DNA of 64,000 bases from Utricularia gibba (lineage: Eukaryota > Streptophyta > Magnoliopsida > Lamiales > Lentibulariaceae): NCBI GenBank assembly GCA_002189035.1, contig NEEC01000002.1:2232001-2296000 (forward strand), given 5' to 3'. Below, piece by piece: positions 37,578-47,996 of the stretch; positions within the stretch are counted from its first letter, which is position 1; every line of letters starts with the position of its first letter. The translations under genes and the position numbers were made by a program. The notes beneath the pieces are model-generated. The model searched no databases and was not told the DNA's origin. It saw nothing but the letters and a program-made list of their open reading frames with translations.

Positions 37578-40205
37578 TCAATAACTAACAGCAGCGTTGA
37601 GATCATGACCCGTTCTTTCCCTGGAAAGATTCAACAACAGTGAAGTGTGGAGTTAGAGCTATTTTTATATAGCTTGCCGCTTTCCATAAACTGGTCATCC
37701 TCAAGGTAAGAGCCATAAAGCAAAGGAGTAACATAGACCAATGAAAAGTGTACCTGCGGATTTTTCGAGCAGGTGTTCTCATTGTTACAACCTCTTCGGC
37801 TGCTGTAGGGTGAACTCCCACAGTTGCATCAAAATCTGCCTTAGTTAACCCGGCTTTCATAGCAACAGCAAATCCCTAGAAATTCCAGAGCCTCAGTACC
37901 ACCGTGATGCAGTGAGGGAAACTACTGTAATCATATCTATGATCAAGTATTCAACCTGAATGATTTCTGGTGAATCATCACCACAAATGTGCAGGCCGAG
38001 AACTTTGTTCGATTTTGCGCACACAATGAGTTTCATGAACACACGATCAGGGAGGCCTGAAACTGTTGCCTTAAGATGCCTGAAGTTTGATGTATAAACA
38101 TCAATGTCACCATATTCCTTAGCAGCCTGCCAGCGATGGATGTTACTCGTTAGCAAAGCCACCAAGAAGCTATTGCAGGCAGAAACATCTTGAGTACCTG
38201 ATCTTCGGTAAGACCAACTTGGCCAATAGGGGGTTGGGAAAAAACCGCAGATGGTACAAAACTGTAATAAAAACACGTCATATTATTGCCATACATTTTC
38301 TTTAAATAGCAGTCTCTCTAATATACGAAAAAAAACAACCAATCCATTAATTCAGTTATGAAAAGTCACCTGAAATCTGGTTTGGTCAGTTCATTTCCAA
38401 AGAGCGTTTTTGCCAATGCCCCTCCTTCCATCAAGGCAACCGGTGTCAAATTTAATCTGTTTGTAACGTCTCCAACTGCCCAGATTGACGGGATGGAAGT
38501 CTGTGAGTATTCATCAACCTAACAAAAAATATAGAATTTCTATCATTTCATGCATATTTAACATGAGGAAGAGTAAAATCCACAGAGAAGCGAAAAAAAA
38601 ATGAAAAAAAAAACCTCCACAGCTCCATCTTGTAACAACTTCACTCCAACTGCTTCTAAACCCAAGTTCTGCACGAAAACTATAAATGCATCAGCAACTT
38701 CCGGATATTTATTTGAAACTTAATAAAAGGATTGCAAAGACGCCAGTCACTGGTAATAATAATAACAACGAACCAAAAAAACAAATAACACATCAAAATA
38801 TCATCAACAGTGAATAGAAGCATTGGATATGTATGCTGTAAGCATATAACATAAAAGAAAAACCGTTACTCTTGTATTTGGCCTACGTCCAGTTGCAAAC
38901 ATCACATGGGAAAAGCCATCAACAGTTCCTTTGTTTGTCTTCAATGATAATAATCCCTCTGATGATTTCACAATGGCTTGAGGAGTCTCTTCCGTGTGAA
39001 ACTGAATTCCCCTCAAGGACATTTGCTCTCCAACAAAGTCTCTGATCTGCAAAAATATTAGAAACTTCATTTACTGCAGAAAGAACAGCATTCAACAAAG
39101 TGATATTTGTACTAACCTCCTCATCGAAACCTCTCAAAACCTTCTTCTGCCTTATGAACACATGCACGTCGCTCTTCAAGCCATTAAAAATGCCAGCAAA
39201 CTCAACCGCGATGTAACCGCCCCCCACAATAGCAATTTTTTTAGGTCTTGAAGGCAAGTCAAGTGCAGCATCAGAATCTACTGCATATTCAATCCCGGGG
39301 ATTTCAGGCATGAAAGGACGGCCGCCAACTGCAATTAGAATGTTCCTAGCGGAATATAACTTTCCATCCACATTCACCGTATGTGGATCCATAATCTGAA
39401 ATAAATTTAAAGCAAACCCATCACTGAAAAGAAGAAGCATCCAGTACACACATATTCATGAAGAATCAACAACGAATAAGCTCTGCAATGTTGCACTACC
39501 TTGCCACGACCTTCGATTAACTCAACTCCAGCATTTTTCAGAATATTTTTGTAAATTCCAGTAAGGCGTTGAAGTTCCGCATTCTTGTTAGAAATCAAGG
39601 TGCTCCAATCATGTCTAGGATCTGTTTCGTAATTCCATCCAAAACCACCACTCTCATCAAACTCGTGGGAAAACTTTGATGCATACACAAGCAGCTTCTT
39701 CGGTACGCATCCACGGAGGACACACCTACCCATAAAGACCAAAAAGATCAGGCATCCTACTGAAACAGTAGAGAACAGCTCATAACAAATTCATCACACT
39801 ACGAAAAGCATACGTTCCCCCAACGCCGCCCGTTGAGTCTGATGATATCGTACCAAAAGGCAACTCGCATACAGCAACCTTCGCCCCAAAATTAGCGGCG
39901 AAGCGAGAGGCCCTAACGCCGCCGCTGCCGGCACCGATGGTAAATAGGTCAAAATCGTATTGTCTCTGAGATTCGGAACCATTATCCGAATCTGATCGAA
40001 CGAGAGTCGCGAAACGGCGGCTCCGTCTCAAGGAACGGAATATATCTCCCGCCGCTAAAGATGAGAAGATAACCGCGGGAAACTTGGAAGCTCGCAGCGC
40101 GTTCAGATTCGCCGAAGAGAACGAATAACCCAGCCTCGGCGATGTAAGGGATGACGCCCCCATCGATACTTGGGAAATTGCTGCCATGCCAAGCTTTTGC
40201 GGCAT
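37578..40205 (-). CDS. GR2: Glutathione reductase, plastid/mitochondrial type (one-base frame break)
   Basis: Ten exons: 40205-39814, 39725-39500, 39395-39117, 39046-38870, 38668-38615, 38519-38370, 38261-38198, 38126-37956, 37875-37754, 37620-37578. The enzyme reduces GSSG with NADPH in the ascorbate-glutathione cycle. Residues 1 to about 75 form a Ser/Arg-rich organelle transit peptide. Then come the FAD motif [10 protein letters not shown], redox disulphide C132-VLRG-C137, NADPH motif [11 protein letters not shown] with GRRPNTR, GDVTN and the catalytic HPTAAEE. The exons total 1678 nt, one too many. In the sixth exon a run of four A (minus strand, 38463-38460) breaks [11 protein letters not shown] after the Thr, and three A restore a 558-residue protein. 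The transcript is otherwise perfect, so an artefact is likely. It is probably dual-targeted to plastids and mitochondria. Confidence 0.9.
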
Positions 40206-41185
40206 CTCACAGAACGTGCTTAGCTTAGCGTACCGATTTTATGGATGAACTTCTTTTTAATTCATAAAAAATACATTAACTAAATTATTTTTAAAGCCTG
40301 CGTTTTGGTATTCTACGTCAATAATTCATAATATAATTAAATTATTTATAATTAGATAAACATATTACTATAATTAAAAATTTAGTACATAAATACATTT
40401 TATACATATTAATCAAATAAAACTTGTTTGTTTAATAAAATTAACATGAAAAATTGATTTTGATAAATACAATTGAATAAAATATACAAATATTTTTATA
40501 AATAATTAATATATTAAAATCATTAATTATATAATAAATTACAAATTAATTCAATTTTTTATTACACTATATTATTTGCTTTGATCATTTAATTCATACG
40601 ATTTTACGTTTTTTTTGAGGTAAATACATTATATAAGTTTAGGAAAAATTGTACTATATAAACTATATTTCTATCTTGTACATAATCAATGTAAAATTAA
40701 TTTAAATTTTTATATTATTCCTTAGGTCCAACGCTTACATCTATCCTTAAAAACTCATCATCATTAATGAAGTTTGTTCTACCATATTTATAGTTTAGGA
40801 TTTGACTCTAATATCAATTGTAATGAACTATTCACTTTTTACATAATATTATTTGCTTTGCACATTTAAACTGTAAGGTTTTTATATACATCTCAATTTT
40901 TTATAGATTTAATGAGAATTATCGTCCTATTCCATAAAAAATCAAAAATTATTTGTTTGGGGGGTTATTTCCATTTATTCAAATAAATATATGTATTTAC
41001 TATTTTATAATCACACAAATCTAAAATCTGAACAATTAGGATACATTTGCAGTATATTAAGACTCCAATTTAGTTGAATTTATATAAATATTTGGGTTTT
41101 GAAATGGCGACACAAAGCGTGCGACATTATGCTAATTAACACAGTGGAAAATGGAGAAATACAGAGGATGATGCGGAAGGGGAGT
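40206..41185. other. AT-rich spacer with retroelement copy B
   Basis: Upstream of glutathione reductase and downstream of PsbW. Mostly A/T-rich. A decayed retroelement occupies about 40550-40930. Confidence 0.5.
40550..40930 (-). mobile_element. Decayed LTR/TRIM-type retroelement fragment (copy B)
   Basis: On the minus strand: a short block with AAAGCAAATAATATTATG (about 40870-40845), then ACAATTGATATTAGAGTC (about 40820-40802, primer-binding-site-like), TTACATTGATTATG (about 40693) and AACGTAAAAT (about 40608), followed by a second AAAGCAAATAATATA block (about 40580-40565). Order and spacing agree with copy A at 24.6 kb. The two AAAGCAAATAATAT blocks about 280 bases apart suggest remains of two LTR ends. 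There is no coding capacity. Confidence 0.55.
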
Positions 41186-41669
41186 TCAAAGGGAGAGGCC
41201 TGATTCCTCGTCTTCATCCAGGGAGGAGGTGTAGACGATGTAGAAAGACCAGATGAGTGCAAACACGCCGCCCAGAATCCACACCAGCAGATTGTTGCTC
41301 AGTCCGAAGGGAAGCCCGGTGCCCTCCGTGCTCAACCTCTCGTCCACGAGCGCCATGGCGGCGGCTGGGCTCCATGTCGCCGCCGCGGCAATCATCGCCG
41401 CCCCCAACTTGGCACCATCGCTTTCTTGCTTAGGCTTCTTGGCCTCCGCGGAGCATCGGGCTCTGCCTCCCTTGTATGGGGATGCCAAGGCTGAAAGTGT
41501 TTCAGTTTCATTCGCTTAAAAAAAAGGAAAAGAAAAACGAACAGCCTTATGGATACAGGGAGAAGAAGACTCTAACCGGAAACGGAGAGACCGCTGACTA
41601 GGGGGCCTTCCGGAGGACGATGGCGGCGCGTGGAATGGAGGTGGAGGCGCAGGTGGATATGGCTGCCAT
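41186..41669 (-). CDS. PSBW: Photosystem II reaction-centre W protein precursor (frame break in exon 1)
   Basis: Two exons: 41669-41577 and 41490-41186. Exon 2 is unmistakable: after an RCSAEAKK processing region comes a thylakoid-transfer segment ([17 protein letters not shown]), then the mature protein starting [20 protein letters not shown], one transmembrane helix and the acidic [10 protein letters not shown] end. PsbW stabilises PSII dimers and supercomplexes in the thylakoid. In exon 1, the transit peptide runs [15 protein letters not shown]... and hits TAG after the run of five C (minus strand, 41605-41601). With six C the frame avoids the stop, joins exon 2 in phase and gives exactly 132 residues. 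The break is therefore most likely a homopolymer error, not a true nonsense mutation. Confidence 0.9.
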
Positions 41670-41872
41670 TTTCCGGTTTTCTGAACTGAGGGATGGGCTG
41701 GGCGGGGCGGGGGTGGATTAATATGCAACGCCAACCACACACCAAAGATCGCTTCTCATCTACCGAGGACCAATCTCATATCGCCACGTGTAATGACATC
41801 CCCTTCTAGCGATATATATTTAGATTAATTTAACAATAAGAAAACAAATATTTTTTTATTTGAAAAAACGCG
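41670..41872. other. PsbW upstream region
   Basis: Short GC-rich leader, and a CACGTG-like CCACGTGT at about 41785 that could be a G-box for light control. Nothing else is seen. Confidence 0.4.
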
Positions 41873-42800
41873 TTACGTACGTGTTCGAAGCCTATTGGGA
41901 TTTCTGTTCGCATTCCGCTTCGTGAGCAGTGGGAATTCCGCCGCCTTCAAGTGTTCTCCGGGAAACTCAATCCAGAACTCTACATCCTCGTCGAGATCGG
42001 ACGCTACGATAAGCTCCACGACTTCCTTCTGCCTGGAGACATTTCTGCCGGCGCCTCTACTCATCAGAGTAGATTCATCAACTGCATTTGCAATGGCTAG
42101 CGTGCAGGCCAACGGCAACCTCTGTACGTACCCGAACGCGACGACCGCCACGAAACTCTCTCCGCAGCCAACCGTATCAACGATCTTCACCTGCGGCATA
42201 AGATCAAGGTGCTCGGAACTGCTTCTTCGATTGAAACGGATGGCGAAACGCCTTGAAAGATTGGAGTGGAGGTTAAGAATGGTGTAAGGAATCCTCTACC
42301 TTGAAACCAGGGGCACAAGATATACTTGAAAGTGTGATGATAACAGAACCACTGATTTTGTGCGTTTTCCATTGTTGAGCAGAGCCTCCCTGCCAAGGTG
42401 GGATCCTCTATGCCTGCGAGTGTTTACAGTCTGCAAGTAGTAGAAGGTACAGAGCATTGGATACGCACAAGAGTGGTTAGTTATGCTTCTTGTGGTTCTT
42501 CAAGTTCACTCCTCTTCAGAATTCAGCAGTAGAACGTCGCTGAACCGCAAGTATCTAAAGCCATTCGCTCCTCACGGCTTCCCGAGATCAATTCATCATA
42601 AGTCAAGTATCGGGATCACTCTGCTTCTCCATTTCAGCCATGCTTCTATCTCTTGACCGTTAAGTACATCCAGGAGGAAAGGGCCATAGACTTCATCACC
42701 AGCATGGCATATAGCAGCAGCAACAAGCATTCCTAATCTTGCTGCAGCAACAGCCATATCCCAGTCGCCGCCGGCTTCCCGGTGTTCCTATCTGCAGAGA
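41873..42800 (-). pseudogene. pfkB-type carbohydrate kinase pseudogene
   Basis: Remains of a ribokinase-like (pfkB) gene read on the minus strand. About 42790-42620 gives GGDWDMAVAAARLGM and HAGDEVYGPFLLDVLNG, matching the substrate-binding half, then runs into two stops. At 42420-42300 IEDPTLAG, EALLNNGKRTKSVV and IITLSSISCAPGFK occur in three different frames. At 42199-41873 the last exon gives VKIVDTVGCGESFVAVVAFGY, in which the catalytic Asp of the GCGDSF motif is Glu, followed by an altered AVDESTLMSRGAGRNV. Multiple frameshifts, stops and active-site change show genuine decay. Confidence 0.8.
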
Positions 42801-43269
42801 TAAGAACCACCATTGCGCACATCACATCAAAACAGCGAGCTTTTCAATTCTGCTAACTGCAGATCACTTCAGATGACGACGAGAAGCACAAATGAAGTAT
42901 GCTCGAACTGCATTCCTAAAAGGACAAGGGGAAGGCTGATAACATGTGTAACAAAATTCAAGGAGGGAGACTTGGGAGAGTTTAAGTGCATTTCCCTTGG
43001 TACAAACGGATAAAAGGAACTCGGACGAGGGTAATTGTGTCATTTCAAGAGTTACGGATAATTGCCCTGCCGTATCCCCCGCCGTGCCGCCGCTTCAATG
43101 CCGAAAACGCCTTTGAAAATTCGAGGCAGCCGAACATTTTCCACTCTGTCGATCAGATGACTCTTCTGGTATGGGTTTGCAGCCTCTGCTTCTACGGAGA
43201 TACTTATGCGCCTTTTTCCCCCACTTTTGGTCATCGTTTGGCGTCATTTTCTTGTAGGAAGTGTTTAAG
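42801..43269. other. Spacer between pfkB relic and RUS4-like gene
   Basis: Promoter and leader of the RUS4-like gene. No other gene is recognised. Confidence 0.4.
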
Positions 43270-45628
43270 ATGAAAAAGAATGATTCAGTCGATCCTTCGC
43301 AGTCACCGCCTCCTCCTGTTTGGTGGATTGAAACCTCGGATTCTATCTCTCACCACTTTCAGTTCGAACCCGACGGACAACTCCGCGTGAGTAGTTGACT
43401 AAGGTTTCCCGAAGCGTTTATTTACTATTGCTTATGTTAGTTGTTGGCGACAGTGTAATATACATTCGACTGTTCATTGCCATCTCGATATAAGCTAGAA
43501 TCGTTGTGGGTTTGCGGATGATGTAGGTCTTGCTTACGATATGGGTGCTTTGGTGCTTTGGTTGTTTTTCCGGTGAATGTTTCGATTGGTGAAGTTTAGT
43601 TTTCCGTCATGAAAGCTATCAATTTCAGGCGAAGATAGTCGCTGATACAAGACCAGCAGTGCAGAGGATTGGTGAATCGTTTTTGAATCAGTTCTTTCCC
43701 TCGGGTTATCCTTATAGGCAAGTGGCAGTTTTAGTTTTAATAAATATTCCTTTTCGGAACATTTTCATTGATGTTGAGTTGTGCCTTATGCATTTGCAGT
43801 GTGAGTGAAGGATATCTTACTTACACACGATATCGTGCCTTGCAACACTTCTCCAGTGCAGCTTTATCCGTATTGTCAACTCAGGTCCTCTTCTTTGATT
43901 GCCATTTCCTTTGTTCAGAGCTGAAAGACCACCTTCATGTGCTTTTATGTACTCAACTTACTCCACTATTCACTTACACCCTTTTAGTCACTTTTATTTG
44001 CTGCAGGCTTGCGACCTACACCTGCACAAGCAACTGCAGTTAGTTGGGTAATGATTCTATTCTCTCATAGGGTTTCCGGATCTTCTTTCATGTTTACATC
44101 GTAGATGCGAATGTTGTAACTGAATAGAGGGGTTTTTGGTTAGCCAGAGTTTCAAATGAATCGACTTGTGTGTAAGGCCTTTTACTTAAACAAGTACTGA
44201 AGGGCTTTGATGAACCCATGGTGGAAAATTTTCTTTGCCGTCGCAAACCAGTATGCAGGGTTTTTCAATGCTACATCTGGTTCCTGAAGTTCATTCTTTT
44301 AACTGATGCTCCATACTGTTGATCATGTGCAGATACTGAAAGATGGAATGCAACACGTTGGTAAGCTGATTTGCAGCAATTTGGGTGCAAGAATGGATTC
44401 GGAGCCTAAGTCATGGCGTATCTTTGGTCTGTATTTGGGAGCTCATGCCTTATTTTCATGCAGTTTGCTAACCATGCATATCTAATGGGCTTGGCTTTGC
44501 TGTTTTCAGCTGACATTCTGTACGACATGGGCACTGCTCTGGAAGTAGCATCCCCTTTGTGCCCGCAATTATTTCTTGAAATGGCTGGGCTTGGAAACTT
44601 TGCTAAAGTAAGATCAATACCATGAGTCCTCACATGAACATGGGATGATGGACGGTATGCTTTGTGTTGAAGATCTGTGGCTAACAGGTCAAAATTTGGT
44701 AGGGAATGGCAGTTGTCGCCGCAAGAGCAACACGGTTGCCAATATATTCTTCGTTCGCCAAGGAGGGTAACCTAAGCGACCTTTTTGCAAAAGGAGAAGC
44801 AATTTCAACTTTGTTCAATGTTCTCGGAATGGGACTAGGAATTCAATTGGCATCCACAGTTTGCTCTTCAATTCAGGGAAAGGTACCCCTCCCTTGTTGC
44901 TCAATCACTGCATTTCGAAGCCTGATTTACTACTGCTCTACCATGTAAAATATTACATAGGAGATCTGATGCTGATCATTTTCCAGTTACTCCTTGGACC
45001 CTTTCTATCCGTGGTTCATATTTACTGTGTTAGCGAAGAGATGCGTGCTACCCCCGTGAACACTCTAAATCCGCAGAGAACTGCAATGCTGGTGGCAGAG
45101 TTTGTCAAGGTTAACCATCCATGAGTTGCTTTCGTCTCTTCCCATTTCACTTCGTGACATGATGTTCATATCCATATGCAGAATGGTAAAATCTGCAGCC
45201 CTGCTGATCTGAGGTATAAAGAAGATCTTCTGTTCACCGGAAGACTTATTGACGAAGCCGGCAGAGTCAAAGTCGGGAGGCCTCTACACAAGGTCTTCAG
45301 ACCTTCAGAGCTACACACACTAGAAGAAGATTGCTTTCCCAATGAGAAGTTCATATTGCATCGGGGCACACAATGGATGGATATGATACTACACAAGAAT
45401 GCTAGCGGTGAAGACGCTTTGAGGGGATGGCTCGTGGCTGCTTATGCTGCCGAGATCGAGAAGCAAACGCCGGGAACTGCGTTGCCGGAGGCATACGAGA
45501 AGATGAACGATGCGTGCGGCGCTTTTGTGTCGGAGCTGCGGACCAAAGGGTGGCACACTGATCGGTTTCTTGATGGCAGTGGCTGCCGGTTTGATGCCTT
45601 GCTCTCTTCAAATGCGAAGTCTCTCTAG
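43270..45628 (+). CDS. RUS4: ROOT UV-B SENSITIVE family protein (DUF647), RUS4-like
   Basis: Nine exons: 43270-43386, 43629-43717, 43800-43884, 43988-44047, 44333-44426, 44510-44607, 44703-44882, 44987-45109, 45182-45628; 1293 nt (430 aa). RUS proteins carry the DUF647 domain and act in UV-B, auxin and vitamin-B6-linked pathways. Arabidopsis RUS4 is needed for stamen development. Conserved blocks are FQFEPDGQL, FFPSGYPYSVSEGYL, RALQHFSSAALSVLSTQSLL, LKDGMQHVGKLICSNLGARMD, EMAGLGNFAKGMAVVAARATRLPI and NTLNPQRTA, with a C-terminal GEDALRGWLVAAY and TDRFLDG. The intron after 43717 begins with GC (TATAG|GCAAGT), a perfect GC-AG donor. All exons are in frame. The exact start is uncertain, but no upstream in-phase exon is evident. 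Confidence 0.85.
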
Positions 45629-46153
45629 TGAAAGATGGAAGCTTGTGGGTGCTTTGGAATGATCCATTGTTTTAAAATATGGGGTTGGAGATTAATGAAT
45701 AAATGATGATTTAATTTATTTAAATAATTTTTTTTATTTTTTAAAAAATATTTTACAATATAACTAAAAATTATTATTTGATTTAATTTATTCTAAAAAA
45801 GTTTACTCTAAATTTATAATTTAAAAAACTGAATCATGTAATGATCATTGAATTGATGTTGCCATGTGATTTTTCCAAATGTTTCATAAAATTAATAATT
45901 ATTATAAATGCATGTATAAAATTACCCTTTTAATTCACAAAACAAACCCTAGCCTTTGAGTCTGACACTGCCCCCGGTCTTCTCTCCCAACAAAAGGTGT
46001 CGCCGTGTCTCAGTTGACGGGTTATTGGGCTACCCCTAATAGCCCATTAGGAAAGGATGTGATGAACTGGACTTTCAGGCCCAAGGGATAAAAGGGGGCT
46101 GGGGAAGGATGAATTGGACGACCGCCATTGAGGAGCGAAGCTTTTGCATTTCA
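45629..46153. other. Spacer between RUS4-like and RHON1
   Basis: 3' flank, an AT-rich stretch (about 45690-45930) and a GC-richer promoter and leader for RHON1. Nothing else is recognised. Confidence 0.4.
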
Positions 46154-47542
46154 ATGAGCATGTCGCGTTCGGTTCACTTCATCTCCAACAGTTTGCCTGG
46201 TAAGTGCATCTGCGGGTTTCGTTGTTTTTCGCTCAATTTTGGATTCTGATAATGTCGGTCTTGCTGTGAAATTGAACCTTATCTGTTTCCTTTAATGCTT
46301 CTCGTTTTTGCTATCTCGTCTTTGCCATATCCCTGTTCCAACGAAAAGCGCCCTTACTCTGGCTGTCGCGTTTATGCGGGTTGCTAGTGGTTAATGTGCT
46401 GAAAATTTGGGATTTCATTTTTCCCTTGGACAAGCAAATTGGTGTTGGAATTTGCCGAAAAAAGCACTGCAATAGGCTGTTTCTGTTTTCTTGTGCTCCT
46501 TTTTTTTTGTTTTAATGTAGGATTTGTGCTTGCAGATTGTACCTGTCTACCCACATCAGGAACTTGTTCGAAAACTGTCACGGTAGCGCCCAAGTCTCTC
46601 AGAGGTGTATATGGGCATGTTTTCAGAGTGAAATTGTCTGTGAGATGTGCTTCGAATAGACAGTCTTCTGAGGGTTATGCAAATTCTGGTAGTAATCGGA
46701 GAAATCCTGACTTCTCGAGGTCAAACAAGAATGGGTTCTCTCGGAGTTGGAATAGACACAATGTAGAGAAGGGGGATTTTGAGGAACCTGAAAATTTGTA
46801 TACCTCTAGAAATGGCCCTCTTCTTTCATTTACAGGTAGTAGGAAATCTCCAGCAACTGCAGCTCCTGGTCCTCGGGAGAAAGAGATCATCGAACTATTC
46901 CGCAAGGTGCAGGCTCAGCTTCGTGAGAGAGCAGTTGTGAAAGAAGAGAGGAAAGTGGAAGAATCCCAAACAAAAAACAAAGAGAGTGAGCATGTGGATT
47001 CCCTTCTCCGGCTTTTGCGGAAACATTCGGTTCAGCAAAAGAGAGATGTCGCCACTGCTAATGAGGACTTCATTCTGGAAGACAATAATGAGTCTCCCCC
47101 ACATGTAGAGGAGCCAAGAATGACCAGTTCGGACTCTGATAATGAGTTGAGGGAGGAGAACAAGGTAGTGAAGCATACCAGGCCGAAATCAAACTTCCAG
47201 AAAAGATCTCCGGTGCCACGGATCAAATTCCACCAGCCTGATAACTCTGCTGTTTCCATCACTGAGAGGAGTACTGAGATGGGGAAAAAGACAGGTTTGC
47301 CATTAGAAAATGATGAAATCGGGGAAGTTGAATCTGATCCTGAGATGGATGTGGATGTGGATCCCTTCGACGATATTGCAGAGCTTGAAGTTTCTGAAAT
47401 GTACGAGAATGAGGAATATGACATAGCTGACCAAGTGAACGGAATGAAGCTTACCGAACTGAGAGCTCTTGCCAAGTCCCGTGGCTTGAAGGGATACACA
47501 AAATTGAAAAAGAGTCAGCTTATCGAATTGTTGAGTGAGTAG
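46154..47542 (+). CDS. RHON1: RHON1-like plastid RNA-binding protein (Rho-N domain)
   Basis: Two exons, 46154-46199 and 46536-47542, make 350 residues. RHON1 binds plastid RNA and works with RNase E in transcript processing. Its rice relative BP-73 was described as a SAP-like DNA-binding protein. The N terminus is Ser/Arg/Val-rich and lacks acids, as in a chloroplast transit peptide. Two conserved blocks, EKEIIELFRKVQAQLR and VDSLLRLLRKHSVQQ, lie mid-protein. A very acidic region precedes a C-terminal Rho-N domain (MKLTELRALAKSRGLKGYTKLKKSQLIELL, about 318-348). An in-frame ATG at 46109 could add 15 residues. The exon 1 donor and 336-nt intron are canonical. Confidence 0.88.
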
Positions 47543-47996
47543 TTCATCAGGTAGCGCCACCTTTTTTAATTAGAAGCTGGTTTTTTGTATCTGACTTTTA
47601 TGCATCTTCTTCAAGATTTTGCCAATCTCATCATCAAGATTTCCTGCTATTGCTCCTGCTCGTCCTTTCTGCTAGCTGAATATTGTGAATTGTGCATAGC
47701 TTTAAGGCTTTTCTCATGACAAGAGGACCTTTTCAACACCTAATATCCACTAAACAGCTCTCTCATGGCATGGAGTTGCATATTTGGAGTAATTGTTCTT
47801 TCCTAGCAGTTGCAGTTGTGCGTTTAAGATCATGATGCATCATTTCCAAGCTTCCCTACCCGTGTCAACACCTGAAGTACCAAAGCAGAGAAGTCACATA
47901 AGGATTGAATCTAAACTTGCAAAATTTGTAGTCTTTCATGAGCCGCTCACTCCCACAAACAAAACAAAGTCAGTGGATCAAGTCTTCAAGTGACTC
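47543..47996. other. Convergent 3' UTRs
   Basis: 3' UTRs of RHON1 (+) and ribophorin II (-). Nothing else is seen. Confidence 0.5.

Noticed and set aside
41577-41669. PsbW as a pseudogene with a nonsense mutation
   Set aside because: A one-base C insertion removes the stop and corrects the splice phase at the same time, which a point nonsense mutation would not explain.
46439-46535. Start of RHON1 inside the intron-side frame at 46439
   Set aside because: The spliced first exon with a good donor and a transit-like peptide fits the family better.
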